Source of the DNA: Solirubrobacter phytolaccae
GTDB taxonomy: Bacteria > Actinomycetota > Thermoleophilia > Solirubrobacterales > Solirubrobacteraceae
Reading direction: 5' to 3'
DNA length: 64,000 bases
NCBI RefSeq assembly: GCF_027587195.1
Contig: NZ_JAPDDP010000026.1
Location: forward strand, 1-64,000
Notes under the pieces: generated by a model
The model's input: the letters and a program-made list of their open reading frames with translations, nothing else
What the model was told of the DNA's origin: nothing
Database searches by the model: none
Made by a program: the position numbers and the translations under genes
Shown here: one piece after another, positions 7,647 through 16,362 of the stretch
Layout of the letters: each line of letters opens with the position of its first letter
Position numbering within the stretch: the stretch's first letter is position 1

Positions 7647-8930
7647 CTAGCCCTGGGCCTGAGCCTTGATCGTCTGATCGAACTTCAGCTCGCCGTTCTC
7701 GACGCCGTAGGCGCCGTAATCGGTGAGCGTGGTGTCGCCGTTCTCGTCGATCGAGTAGGTGCCGAGCACGGAGGCGCGGTCCTTGGTCTCGAAGAGGGCC
7801 TTCTTGATGTCGGCCTTCTCGCCGGTGCCGGAGCGCTCGATGGCGTCGATGGCCAGCTTCATGGCCTCGTAGCCGTAGATCGCGTACGGATCCGGGTTGT
7901 CGACGCCGTACTTCTCCGTGAACTGCGTGAAGAACTCCTGGCCCTCCGGCGGGTACTGATCCGGGGACAGGGTGGCGACGGTGACCTTGACCTGCTTGTT
8001 CAGGGCAGCGGGGATGCCGCCGTCCTTCTCGGAGACGAAGCCGGTCTCGGCAACGCCGTCCGGGCCGTACAGGCCGGCGTCGGCGCCGAGGGCCGCGGCG
8101 AAGTCCTTGAACTGCTGGACCGCGTTGTTGGCCGTGATGCCCGAGTAGACGAAGCAGTCAGCGCCGGCAGCCTTGGCCTTCTGGGCCAGGGAGCGGTAGT
8201 TGGACGCGTTCTTGTCGATCGCGTCGTTGCTCGTCAGCTCGAGGCCCTGCTCCTTGGCGGACAGCTCGATGACGCGAGCCAGGCCGGCGCCGTAGACCTC
8301 CTTGTCGTTGGTCATGGCGACCTTGGTGCAGCCGTCCTGCTTCATCAGCGTGACGAGGGCCGCAGCCTGGATCGTGTCCTTCGGAACGATGCGCGTGTAG
8401 GTGCGATCGCCCGTCGGGTAGTACTTGTCCGGCTCGCCGGGCTCGGAGCCCGGGTCGTTCGTGGTCAGACCCACGTACGTGTTGGCCGGGGAGATCTGCG
8501 GAACGCCCGCCTCGGAGAGGATCGGGATCGAGACCTTCGAAGCGCCCGAGTTGAACGCGCCGAGGTAAACGGCGGTCGCCTCGTCCTGGGCGGCCTTGAG
8601 CGCGTTGGCCGACTCGGCCTCCGGCGTCCAAGAACCGGCCTGGGCCGTGGAGTCGTCGAGCGACTCGTACTTGATGGTGTGGTTGCCGGCCTTGCCGCCA
8701 GCCTGCTCGAGAGCGAGCTTGGCGCCGTTGACCAGGGCCTCCGTCTGAACACGCGACGCACCCTGGAGCGGGAGCGACGAGTAGATCGTCAGGTTCTTGC
8801 CCTCAGCGGCCGGCTCTTCCGTCCCGCCGCCACCGCCGGTGGTCGGCTCGTCTTCATCCCCACATGCCGCAACGCCCATCGCGAGCGCGGCGACAAGGCA
8901 GCCCGTGGCTGCCATGTACTTAGAACGCAA
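7647..8930 (-). CDS. livK: branched-chain amino acid ABC transporter substrate-binding lipoprotein
   Basis: A 427-residue periplasmic-binding-protein fold of the LivJ/LivK type (ANF receptor/Peripla_BP_6). The signal peptide ends in a lipobox VAAC with Cys23 as lipid anchor, followed by an acidic Gly-rich linker. The ligand-binding body then begins at LTIYSSLPLQGASR. The start is TTG at 8928-8930, supported by a strong AGGAGGGG site at 8937-8944, six bases upstream. It captures the ligand outside the membrane and delivers it to LivHM. The exact ligand (leucine-type amino acid or related) cannot be read from sequence. Confidence 0.92.
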   Translation of the reverse strand: MRSKYMAATGCLVAALAMGVAACGDEDEPTTGGGGGTEEPAAEGKNLTIYSSLPLQGASRVQTEALVNGAKLALEQAGGKAGNHTIKYESLDDSTAQAGSWTPEAESANALKAAQDEATAVYLGAFNSGASKVSIPILSEAGVPQISPANTYVGLTTNDPGSEPGEPDKYYPTGDRTYTRIVPKDTIQAAALVTLMKQDGCTKVAMTNDKEVYGAGLARVIELSAKEQGLELTSNDAIDKNASNYRSLAQKAKAAGADCFVYSGITANNAVQQFKDFAAALGADAGLYGPDGVAETGFVSEKDGGIPAALNKQVKVTVATLSPDQYPPEGQEFFTQFTEKYGVDNPDPYAIYGYEAMKLAIDAIERSGTGEKADIKKALFETKDRASVLGTYSIDENGDTTLTDYGAYGVENGELKFDQTIKAQAQG

Positions 8931-8936
8931 AAAGAA

Positions 8937-8944
8937 CCCCTCCT
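8937..8944 (-). promoter_or_regulatory. ribosome binding site fixing the livK TTG start
   Basis: On the minus strand AGGAGGGG lies 6 bases before TTG 8928-8930. The next in-frame ATG, five codons in (MAATG), has no such site and would cut away the basic residues of the signal peptide. Confidence 0.7.
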
Positions 8945-9065
8945 CATGAGGCTCGTATACGGGCGGCGATATTACGCAAGCCCCCTTCAGGCAGCAAGAG
9001 CGTAGACCGCTATCCAGCGGAACGGGCGAGTCCGCGGAGGGGCTTAGCGCGACCGCAACGCGCGC

Positions 9066-9230
9066 TTAATCGTTGCCGCGCGGCAGGTACTTGATGACGA
9101 TGACGGCGGTAGCCGCCAGGAGCGGGAACAGCATCGCGATGATGAACGCGTCGAACGACTTCATCAGGCTTGTGCCCCACAGGACGACCCAGACCACGAG
9201 TCCGGTGATCAACGCAAGGAAGATTCCCAT
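9066..9230 (-). CDS. 54-residue two-helix membrane protein after trpA
   Basis: Encodes 54 residues with two hydrophobic segments: LALITGLVVWVVLWG (about 5-19) and FIIAMLFPLLAATAVIVIKY (about 29-48). A short loop containing MKSFD separates them, and the C-terminus is charged (PRGND). ATG is 9228-9230 and TAA 9066-9068. It begins 12 bases after the trpA stop, so it is likely the last gene of the trp operon. Family not recognised; position alone does not make it a tryptophan gene. Confidence 0.6.
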   Translation of the reverse strand: MGIFLALITGLVVWVVLWGTSLMKSFDAFIIAMLFPLLAATAVIVIKYLPRGND

Positions 9231-9242
9231 GTCGCGCGAAGG

Positions 9243-10055
9243 CTAGCGGACCAGCGCGCCAGCGAGTTCAGCGACCACTGATCCGGCTGCTGGGGCGGGA
9301 TCCGCGCCCTGCTCGACCGCCTCGGCGACCGCTCGGACGAGGCGCGATCCGACGATCACGCCGTCCGCTCCGGCGTCCGCCGCGGCCCTCGCCTGAACAC
9401 CGTTCGAGATGCCGAACCCGAGCGCGACGGGCACCGTCGTGGAGGCCTTCACGCGGGCCAGAAGGTGCGACGGATCCGTGCTGGTGGAAGCCCGCTCACC
9501 GGTCGTCCCGGTCACCGAAACCGTGTAGACAAATCCACGCGCAGTCCGCCCGATCGCGTTTAGACGAGCGTCCGGAGTGGTGGGTGCGACGAGCGGCACG
9601 AGCGCGACGCCGTGCGCGTCGCAGGCGGCGAGGATCGGCTCGGACTCCTCGAGCGGGAGATCGGGCACGATCAGGCCGCTGATGCCGCGCTCGGCGAGCT
9701 CGGCCGCGAAGCGCTCGGGCCCGCGCGCGAGGATCGGGTTCACGTAGACCATCAACACCACGGGAAGCTGCTCGGCGATCCGCGTGCCGGCCTCCAGCAC
9801 GTTGTGCACGGTCGCGCCGCTCTCCAGCGCGGCGGTGGCCGCGGCGTGGATCACGGGGCCGTCCGCCAGCGGGTCGCTGAACGGCACGCCGAGCTCGACG
9901 AGGTCCGCGCCCGCATCGGCGTACGCGGTGGCGATGCGCACGGACGTCTCGATGTCGGGGAAGCCCGCCATCAGGTACGGCATGAGCGCCGCGCGCCCGC
10001 GCGCGGACTCGAACGCCGCCGTGATCCGGTCCACACCCGTTTCGGTGCGCGTCAT
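9243..10055 (-). CDS. trpA: tryptophan synthase alpha chain
   Basis: A 270-residue TIM barrel that cleaves indole-3-glycerol phosphate to indole and glyceraldehyde 3-phosphate and passes indole to TrpB. Visible family marks are [28 protein letters not shown] with the catalytic Glu and Asp region, [11 protein letters not shown] (second catalytic Asp), and the phosphate-binding GFGISNG and [15 protein letters not shown] 10053-10055 overlaps the trpB stop as ATGA. The same frame is open further upstream, but that is antisense noise inside trpB. Confidence 0.96.
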   Translation of the reverse strand: MTRTETGVDRITAAFESARGRAALMPYLMAGFPDIETSVRIATAYADAGADLVELGVPFSDPLADGPVIHAAATAALESGATVHNVLEAGTRIAEQLPVVLMVYVNPILARGPERFAAELAERGISGLIVPDLPLEESEPILAACDAHGVALVPLVAPTTPDARLNAIGRTARGFVYTVSVTGTTGERASTSTDPSHLLARVKASTTVPVALGFGISNGVQARAAADAGADGVIVGSRLVRAVAEAVEQGADPAPAAGSVVAELAGALVR

Positions 10056-11236
10056 GCCAGGCCCAGCTTCGAGAGCGCTTCCGCGAGGTCCTTGTCGCCG
10101 CGGCCGGACAGGCAGATCAGGTCGATCGTGTCGCTCGTGGCCGTCTCGCGGCCCGCGCCGAGCACCCAGGCGACGGCGTGCGAGGACTCGAGCGCCGGGA
10201 TGATCCCCTCCAGCTCCGCGAGGCGTTTGAACGCCTCCAGTGCCTGCGTGTCGGTCACGCCCGTGTAGGTCGCGCGGCCCGTGTCGCGCAGCCACGCGTG
10301 CTCGGGGCCGGTGCCCGGGTAGTCCAGGCCGGCGCTGATCGAGTGCGCCTCGAGGATCTGGCCGTCCTCGTCCTGCATGATCGCGCTGTAGGACCCGTGC
10401 AGGACGCCGCCGCGGCCACCGACGGTCAACGGCGCGCCGTGGCGACCGGAGTCGATCCCGTCGCCCGCCGCCTCGGTCCCGATCAGCTGCACGGCCTCGT
10501 CGCCCACGAAGGGCACGAACGTGCCGATCGCGTTCGAGCCGCCGCCGACGCAGGCGATCACGCGGTCGGGCAGGCGGCCGGCCTTCTCGAGGATCTGCGC
10601 GCGGGCCTCGTCGCCGATGATCCGCTGCAGGTCGCGCACGAGCGCCGGGAACGGCGCCGGGCCGACGCAGGAGCCGATCACGTAGTGCGTGTCGCCGACG
10701 TTGGAGACCCAGTCGCGGATGGTGGCGGAGACCGCTTCCTTCAGGGTGCGAGAGCCCGCGTCCACCGGCGCGACCCGCGCGCCGAGCAGCTCCATGCGCT
10801 GGACGTTGGGCGCCTGGCGCCGCATGTCCTCGGTGCCCATGTAGACGATGCACTCCAGGCCGAGCAGCGCGCACGCCGTGGCCGTCGCGACGCCGTGCGA
10901 GCCCGCGCCGGTCTCGGCGATGATGCGGGTCTTGCCCATCCGCTTGGCGAGCAGCGTCTGGCCGAGCGCGTTGTTGATCTTGTGCGCGCCCGTGTGGTTG
11001 AGGTCCTCGCGCTTGAGGTAGACGGCGTGGCCGACCTCCTCGGACAGCCGCGTCGCCAGGTACAGGGGCGACGGCCGGCCCACGTAGTCGTTCAGGAGCG
11101 CGTCCAGCTCGGCGCGGTAGGTCGGGTCTTCGCGCGCGGCGACCCACGCCGCCTCGAGCTCAACGAGCGCCGGGACGAGCGTCTCCGGGACGTACTGCCC
11201 GCCGTACGGGCCGAACCGGTGCTCAACCGCCGACAT
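10052..11236 (-). CDS. trpB: tryptophan synthase beta chain
   Basis: A 394-residue PLP enzyme that joins indole and serine to make tryptophan. The Schiff-base lysine is Lys86 in HTGAHKINN, and the phosphate-binding loop is GGGSNAIG. N-terminal [12 protein letters not shown] is typical of the standard TrpB1 type that pairs with TrpA. The ATG lies inside the end of trpF (14-nt overlap). Confidence 0.97.
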   Translation of the reverse strand: MSAVEHRFGPYGGQYVPETLVPALVELEAAWVAAREDPTYRAELDALLNDYVGRPSPLYLATRLSEEVGHAVYLKREDLNHTGAHKINNALGQTLLAKRMGKTRIIAETGAGSHGVATATACALLGLECIVYMGTEDMRRQAPNVQRMELLGARVAPVDAGSRTLKEAVSATIRDWVSNVGDTHYVIGSCVGPAPFPALVRDLQRIIGDEARAQILEKAGRLPDRVIACVGGGSNAIGTFVPFVGDEAVQLIGTEAAGDGIDSGRHGAPLTVGGRGGVLHGSYSAIMQDEDGQILEAHSISAGLDYPGTGPEHAWLRDTGRATYTGVTDTQALEAFKRLAELEGIIPALESSHAVAWVLGAGRETATSDTIDLICLSGRGDKDLAEALSKLGLA

Positions 11237-11858
11237 TCACCACTCCAGCTGCTTCAAAGAGCGCTTCCAGCTTCTTCGCCGACTTCACACCGGGCGTGTA
11301 CTCCACGCCCGAGGAGACATCGATCCCCCACGGGTTGGCCTCGGCGATCGCGGCCGCGACGTTGTCCGGGTTCAGCCCGCCCGCGAGCAGGAACGGGATC
11401 TTGCTCTTGCGCCGCGCGACGAGCGACCAGTCCCACGTCTTGCCGGTGCCGCCGTACGTGCCGTCGGCCGTGCCGGTGTCCAGCAGGTGCAGGTCGGTGT
11501 GGTAGCGGTCCATCTCGCGCAGGTCGTACGCGTGGATGATCCGCCCCGCCTTGATCACCTTCGCGCCGGTGCGCTGGGACACGGCCGCGCAGAACGACGG
11601 GCCCTCGTCGCCGTGCAGCTGCACGTACGTGAGGCCGATCGCGTCGACCAGGGCGGCGATGTCGTCCAGCGGCTGGTTGACGAACACGCCGACCAGCTCG
11701 ACCTTGCGCCGCATGACGCGCGCGATGCCCGCCGCCACGCCCGGATCGACGTAGCGCTTGGACTCCGGCCACAGCAGGAACCCGAGCGCCCAGGCGCCGA
11801 GCTCCACCGCCTTCTCGGCGTCCTCGAGCCGGGTGATGCCACAGATCTTGATGTTCAC
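11223..11858 (-). CDS. trpF: phosphoribosylanthranilate isomerase
   Basis: A 211-residue TIM barrel performing the Amadori rearrangement of phosphoribosylanthranilate to CdRP. The catalytic pair Cys6 (KICGIT) and Asp127 (LLDT) is present, with the phosphate-binding GGLNPDNV and DVSSGVE segments. The start is GTG at 11856-11858, overlapping the trpC stop as GTGA. A separate TrpF means this organism does not need the bifunctional PriA seen in many other actinobacteria for this step. Confidence 0.95.
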   Translation of the reverse strand: MNIKICGITRLEDAEKAVELGAWALGFLLWPESKRYVDPGVAAGIARVMRRKVELVGVFVNQPLDDIAALVDAIGLTYVQLHGDEGPSFCAAVSQRTGAKVIKAGRIIHAYDLREMDRYHTDLHLLDTGTADGTYGGTGKTWDWSLVARRKSKIPFLLAGGLNPDNVAAAIAEANPWGIDVSSGVEYTPGVKSAKKLEALFEAAGVVNVGG

Positions 11859-12646
11859 GGGAGGGTGCCGAACCCGGTCAGCTCGCGCGCGGCGGCCTCG
11901 ATGTCCGGCGCGCGCATGAGCGTCTCGCCGATCAGCACCGCGTCGACGCCGACGCGCTCGAGGTCGTCCAGCTGGTCACGCGTGCGGAACCCGCTCTCGC
12001 TCACGACCGTCTTGCCCGCGGGGATGTCCGCCAGCAGCTCGAACGTGCGCTCGATGTTCACGCTGAAGTCCGACAGGTCGCGGTTGTTGATGCCGAGCAC
12101 GTCGGCCTCGACCTCCAGCGCCTTCTCGAGCTCGCGTTCGTCGTGGACCTCGACGAGGGCGTCCAGGTCCAGCTCGCGCGCCTCGTGCAACAGGTCCGCC
12201 AGGTCGGGCAGGTCGAGCGCGGCGACGATCAGCAGGATCGCGTCCGCCCCGGCCGCCGCGGCTTCGTAGAGCTGGTAGCGGTGGACGATGAAGTCCTTGC
12301 GCAGGATCGGCAGCGTCGCGGCGGTGCGCGCCTCGCGCAGGTCGTCGAGCGAGCCGCCGAAGTGGAACGGCTCCGTGAGGATGCTGAGCGCCGCGGCCCC
12401 GCCGCGCTCGTAGGCCTGCACGATCTCGGTGACCTCGGAGCCCTCGCGGATCGCGCCCGCGGACGGCGAGCGGCGCTTGTGCTCGGCGATCAGCGAGATG
12501 CCGGGGCGCGTCAAGGCCTCGCTGAACGGCCGCGCACCCTCCTCGCGGACCTCGATCAGCTTCTTGAGGTCCTTGATCGAGACCTCCTTCTTGCGGCGTT
12601 TGACCTCGTCGCGGGTGTCGTCGACGATGCGGTCGAGGACGCTCAT
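11855..12646 (-). CDS. trpC: indole-3-glycerol phosphate synthase
   Basis: A 263-residue TIM barrel closing the indole ring from CdRP. The segment AEHKRRSPSAG (about 54-64) holds Glu and catalytic Lys57. Further marks are VLRKDF-type LRKDFIVHRYQ, LGINNRDL and VSESGFRTRDQL. ATG 12644-12646 (MSVLDRIV) matches family starts. The same frame is open for 46 more codons into the gap after trpD, but that part has no family similarity. A 70-base gap separates it from trpD, the largest inside the trp block. Confidence 0.96.
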   Translation of the reverse strand: MSVLDRIVDDTRDEVKRRKKEVSIKDLKKLIEVREEGARPFSEALTRPGISLIAEHKRRSPSAGAIREGSEVTEIVQAYERGGAAALSILTEPFHFGGSLDDLREARTAATLPILRKDFIVHRYQLYEAAAAGADAILLIVAALDLPDLADLLHEARELDLDALVEVHDERELEKALEVEADVLGINNRDLSDFSVNIERTFELLADIPAGKTVVSESGFRTRDQLDDLERVGVDAVLIGETLMRAPDIEAAARELTGFGTLP

Positions 12647-12716
12647 GGACGAACCATCCGGGCAGCCGCTAGCGCGGCGCCATCGGGGGTCGTTTGAAGC
12701 ATCGCTACGCGGATGC

Positions 12717-13748
12717 TCATGCGGGCGCCAGCTCCTTGCTGAGATTCGCGAGGTTTTCGAGTGCTTGCGCGGCGCGACCGTCATCGATCGCGGCCTCGGC
12801 GGCGCGCACGCCGTCCTCGAGGGTGTTCACGGTTCCGGACACGTAGATCGCGGCGCCCGCGTTGAGCACGGCGACGTCGCGCGCCGGCCCGTGTTCGCCG
12901 GCGAAGATCCGGCGGGTGATCTCGGCGTTGACGGCGGGCAGGCCCGCGCCCAGCGCGGTCGGCTCGGCGCGTGTGATGCCGAAGTCCTCCGGGGCGACCT
13001 CGTAGGCCCGGACGTCTTCGCCGTCGACCTCGACGACGCGCGTTGTCGACGACGTGCTCATCTCGTCCAGACCGTCGTTGCTCGACACTACCAGCGCCTT
13101 GGCCGCGCCCAGCCGCGCGAGCGCGCCGGCGATCGGCTCCAGGAAGCTCGGGTCCGACACGCCGATGACCTGGCGCTTGGCGCCGGCCGGGTTGGTCAGC
13201 GGGCCGAGGAAGTTGAAGATGGTGCGGACGGCGAGCTCCTTGCGCACCGGGACCACGTAGCGCGTGGCGCCGTGGTGCGCGGGGGCGAACATGAAGCCGA
13301 AGCCGACCTCGTTGATGCAGCGCGCCACCGCTTCCGGCTTGAGATCGATCCGCACGCCGAGCGCCTCCAGTACGTCGGCGGAGCCCGAGAGGCCCGTGGC
13401 GGAGCGGTTGCCGTGCTTGGCGACGGCGCAGCCGTGGCCGGCGGCGATGAGGGCGGCGGTGGTCGACACGTTGAACGTGGGCCTACCCCCACCGGTGCCC
13501 GCCGTGTCGATGAGATCCTCGCGGCCCGCGTCGACCGGGGTGGCGAACGCCCGCATCGTCGTGGCCAGGCCGACCAGCTCGTCGATCGTCTCGCCCTTGG
13601 TGCGCAGCGCGATCAGGATGCCGCTCGTCTCCACCTCGGAGGCGTTGCCGGCCATGATCTCGGCCAGCACGGCCGCGGTCTGCTCGGACGTCAGGTCGTG
13701 CCGCGAGGCGAGGTTGTCCAGCGCCGCGGTGAGGATCGGGTTAGGCAA
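12717..13748 (-). CDS. trpD: anthranilate phosphoribosyltransferase
   Basis: A 343-residue enzyme transferring phosphoribose from PRPP to anthranilate. The PRPP-binding DTAGTGGG (about 83-90), NVSTTAA and KHGNRSATGLSGSADVLE segments are all intact. The start is TTG at 13746-13748, overlapping the end of trpG by 8 bases. No other start lies upstream of the conserved first helix (ILTAALDNLASRHDL), so TTG is well placed although its ribosome site is weak. Not fused to TrpG, unlike in enterobacteria. Confidence 0.95.
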   Translation of the reverse strand: MPNPILTAALDNLASRHDLTSEQTAAVLAEIMAGNASEVETSGILIALRTKGETIDELVGLATTMRAFATPVDAGREDLIDTAGTGGGRPTFNVSTTAALIAAGHGCAVAKHGNRSATGLSGSADVLEALGVRIDLKPEAVARCINEVGFGFMFAPAHHGATRYVVPVRKELAVRTIFNFLGPLTNPAGAKRQVIGVSDPSFLEPIAGALARLGAAKALVVSSNDGLDEMSTSSTTRVVEVDGEDVRAYEVAPEDFGITRAEPTALGAGLPAVNAEITRRIFAGEHGPARDVAVLNAGAAIYVSGTVNTLEDGVRAAEAAIDDGRAAQALENLANLSKELAPA

Positions 13749-14298
13749 GGAAGTTCTTGAGCAGTTGCTTGCCGTCCGGCGTGAGCACGGACTCGGGATG
13801 GAACTGCACGCCGATCGCGGGCAGCTCCTTGTGGCGCATGGCCATCAGCACGCCGCCGCCGTGGGCCGTGGCCTCCAGGCAGTCCGGCAGGTCCTCGTGG
13901 ACCACGAGCGAGTGGTAGCGCGCGACCGGCAGCGGGTTCGGCAGGCCCGCGAACACGCCCTGGCCGTCGTGCGTGATCTCGGTCGTCTTGCCGTGGACCG
14001 GCAGGTGGCGGATGACGCGGCCGCCGAACGCCTGCCCCATCGACTGGTGGCCGAGGCAGACGCCGAGCGTCTTCACGCCCGCCTCCGGGAAGCGGCGCAT
14101 GGCCTCGACGCTGATGCCGGCCTCGTTGGGCGTGCACGGGCCCGGGGAGACGACCACGCGGTCGTACCCCTTCTCCAGCAGCTCGTCGACCGTCGCGACG
14201 TCGTTGCGCACGACTTCCAGCTCCGCCCCCAGCTCGCCCAGGTACTGGACCAGGTTGTACGTGAAGGAGTCGTAGTTGTCGACCATCAGGACTCTCAT
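13741..14298 (-). CDS. trpG: anthranilate synthase glutamine amidotransferase component
   Basis: A 185-residue class I glutamine amidotransferase that feeds ammonia to TrpE (or to PabB for folate if shared). The triad is visible as Cys81 in GVCLGHQ and His167/Glu169 in QFHPES. The oxyanion stretch SPGPCTPNEAG is present. ATG 14296-14298 overlaps the trpE stop as ATGA; a GTG two codons upstream is the alternative. Confidence 0.95.
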   Translation of the reverse strand: MRVLMVDNYDSFTYNLVQYLGELGAELEVVRNDVATVDELLEKGYDRVVVSPGPCTPNEAGISVEAMRRFPEAGVKTLGVCLGHQSMGQAFGGRVIRHLPVHGKTTEITHDGQGVFAGLPNPLPVARYHSLVVHEDLPDCLEATAHGGGVLMAMRHKELPAIGVQFHPESVLTPDGKQLLKNFLA

Positions 14299-15752
14299 GG
14301 CCACGCCGCCTGCTGGGTGGCCAGCTCGATCGCCTTCACGACGCCGCGCGCCTTCGCGCGCGACTCCTCGTACTCGTAGTCCGGGCGCGCGTCGGCGACG
14401 GTGCCGCCGCCGGCCTGGATGTGCGCCATCCCGTCCTTGGTGACGACGGTGCGGATGCAGATGCAGGTGTCCAGCTCGCCGGCGTACGAGAGCCAGCCGA
14501 CCGCGCCGCCGTACGCGCCGCGCTTGACCGGCTCGAGCTCGTCGATGATCTCGATCGCGCGGATCTTCGGGGCGCCGGAGAGCGTGCCCGCGGGCAGGAC
14601 CGACCGCAGGGCGTCGATCGCGCGCACGTCCTCGCGCAGCGTCCCCGCGACCTGGGAGACGATGTGGATGACGTGCGAGTACGTCTCGACCTCCATCAGG
14701 CGCTCGACGTGGACGCTGCCGGGCGTGCAGACGCGGCCGAGGTCGTTGCGCCCGAGGTCCACGAGCATCACGTGCTCGGCGCGTTCCTTCTCGTCGGCCA
14801 GGAGCTCGGCGGCGATCGCGGCGTCGTCCTCGCCGCGCGGCCGCGTCCCAGCGATGGGACGGGTGCTCACATAGCGCCCGTTGACGGTCAACAGCGGCTC
14901 CGGTGACGCGCCGACGATCTGGAAGTCCTCGAAGTCGAGGAAGTACATGTACGGCGACGGGTTCACGGCGCGCAGGCCGCGGTAGATGCTGAACGGCTCG
15001 ACCGGGTTCTTCGCGCTCCAGCGCTGGGACGGGACCACCTGGTAGGCGTCGCCGGCGCGGATGTACTCGATGATCCGGGAGACGTTGCCCTCGAACGTCT
15101 CGCGGCTCATGTTGGACTCGAACTCGGGCTCCGGGCGCGCCGCGTGCGTCTCCAGCGGCGGCAGCGGGCCGGCCAGGCGGGTCCGAACCTGGCGGATCGC
15201 CTCCACCGCGCGGGCGTGCGCGGTGTCCACGTCGGTCTCCTCGTCCAGGTACGCGTTGGCGAGGATCGTGACCGTGTGGCGCAGATGGTCGAAGGCGACG
15301 ATCACGTCCGTGAGCATCAGCGCCATGTCCGGCAGGCCGAGCGCGTCCGGGTTCGGCTCGGGCAGGCGCTCGGCGGCGCGCACGCAGTCGAAGCCGAAGA
15401 AGCCGACGGCACCGCCCGCGAACGGCGGCAGGCCGGCGATCTCCGCCTGACGGACCTGCGAGACGGCCTCACCCGCGATCGAGTACGGGTCCCCGTCCTC
15501 CCCCAGGCTCCAGCGGATGACGTCCTTCGGGCGCCAGCCGATGAAGCTGTAGCGGCCGACCTGCTGGCCCTGCTCGGCGGACTCCAGCAGGAAGGCCGGG
15601 CCATCGCCGCGCAGCTTCAGGAACGCCGAGACGGGCGTCTCGCAGTCCTCGATGAAGCTGTGCGTGACCGGGATGAGGTTGTGGTCGCCCTCGAGCGCCC
15701 GCGCCTCTTCGAGCGTCGGGCTGACCTCCAGATGCTCAGCGACGGCGGTCAA
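14295..15752 (-). CDS. trpE: anthranilate synthase component I
   Basis: A 485-residue chorismate-utilising enzyme making anthranilate. The N-terminal feedback motif LLES-x10-S is intact (LLES at 55-58, Ser69), so the enzyme should be inhibited by tryptophan. C-terminal family blocks include PIAGTRPRG, DLGRNDLGRV, HVMLVDLG, AGTLSGAPKIRA and IQAGGGTVADA. The start is TTG at 15750-15752, fixed by AGGAGGT five bases upstream. It overlaps the hisIE stop by 17 bases and trpG by 4. Confidence 0.96.
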   Translation of the reverse strand: MTAVAEHLEVSPTLEEARALEGDHNLIPVTHSFIEDCETPVSAFLKLRGDGPAFLLESAEQGQQVGRYSFIGWRPKDVIRWSLGEDGDPYSIAGEAVSQVRQAEIAGLPPFAGGAVGFFGFDCVRAAERLPEPNPDALGLPDMALMLTDVIVAFDHLRHTVTILANAYLDEETDVDTAHARAVEAIRQVRTRLAGPLPPLETHAARPEPEFESNMSRETFEGNVSRIIEYIRAGDAYQVVPSQRWSAKNPVEPFSIYRGLRAVNPSPYMYFLDFEDFQIVGASPEPLLTVNGRYVSTRPIAGTRPRGEDDAAIAAELLADEKERAEHVMLVDLGRNDLGRVCTPGSVHVERLMEVETYSHVIHIVSQVAGTLREDVRAIDALRSVLPAGTLSGAPKIRAIEIIDELEPVKRGAYGGAVGWLSYAGELDTCICIRTVVTKDGMAHIQAGGGTVADARPDYEYEESRAKARGVVKAIELATQQAAWP

Positions 15753-16347
15753 GCAGCACCTCCTCGGCGTCCTTCAGCGTCAGGCCACGGCTGTGGAGCA
15801 GGACCGTGAGGTGGTAGAGCACGTCGGCGGCCTCGTTGGCCACGCGCTCATCGGTCTCCTCGCGCGCGGCGCGGGCGACCTCCTCGGCCTCCTCCTCGAC
15901 CTTCTCGCCGATGAACGGCGGGTCGGCGAGCAGCTGGTTCGTGTACGAGCCCTCGACCGGGTTGGCCTTGCGATCGCTCAAGGTCCGCTCCAGGCCGGGC
16001 AGCGCCTCGTACGGCAGCTGCGGCTCGACGTCGCCCTTGTGGAAGCACGTGCGCGCACCCGTGTGGCAGGCCGGGCCGGCGGGCTCGACGAGCGCGAGCA
16101 CGGCGTCGCTGTCGCAGTCGAAGCGCAGCGCCTTGACGGCCTGCGTGTTCCCCGACGTCGCACCCTTGTGCCAGAGCTCGTTGCGGCTGCGGCTGAAGAG
16201 GTGCAGCTCACCGGTCTCGCGGGAGAGGCGCAGCGCCTCCTCATTCATGTAGGCGAGGGTCAGAACCTCGCCGGAGCGCCAATCCTGGATGACGCACGGA
16301 ACGAGGCCGCGGTCATCGAAGCGCAATTCTGGACTGGGAGGCTCCAT
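15736..16347 (-). CDS. hisIE: bifunctional phosphoribosyl-AMP cyclohydrolase / phosphoribosyl-ATP pyrophosphatase
   Basis: A 203-residue fusion for histidine steps 2 and 3. HisI occupies about 1-110: WHKGATSGNTQ, Asp-rich DCDSD (77-81) for metal, and zinc cysteines C78, C94 and C101 (ACHTGARTC). HisE occupies about 115-203: the EKVEEEAEEV and NEAADVLYHL helices carry its metal-binding acidic residues. It is the gene directly before trpE, overlapping it. Histidine and tryptophan synthesis both draw on PRPP, which makes co-regulation plausible. The rest of the his operon is not in the window. Confidence 0.94.
   Translation of the reverse strand: MEPPSPELRFDDRGLVPCVIQDWRSGEVLTLAYMNEEALRLSRETGELHLFSRSRNELWHKGATSGNTQAVKALRFDCDSDAVLALVEPAGPACHTGARTCFHKGDVEPQLPYEALPGLERTLSDRKANPVEGSYTNQLLADPPFIGEKVEEEAEEVARAAREETDERVANEAADVLYHLTVLLHSRGLTLKDAEEVLLDRRR
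15758..15764 (-). promoter_or_regulatory. ribosome binding site deciding the trpE TTG start
   Basis: AGGAGGT on the minus strand, 5 bases before TTG 15750-15752, inside the last codons of hisIE. No ATG or GTG lies near the expected N-terminus, so this site decides the start. Confidence 0.75.
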
Positions 16348-16362
16348 TTCGGAGCGTGCAGT

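Noticed and set aside
12647-12716. trp attenuator or leader peptide in the trpD-trpC gap
   Set aside because: No Trp-codon-rich leader and no alternative hairpin pair with a T-tract; it is inside the operon, not ahead of trpE.
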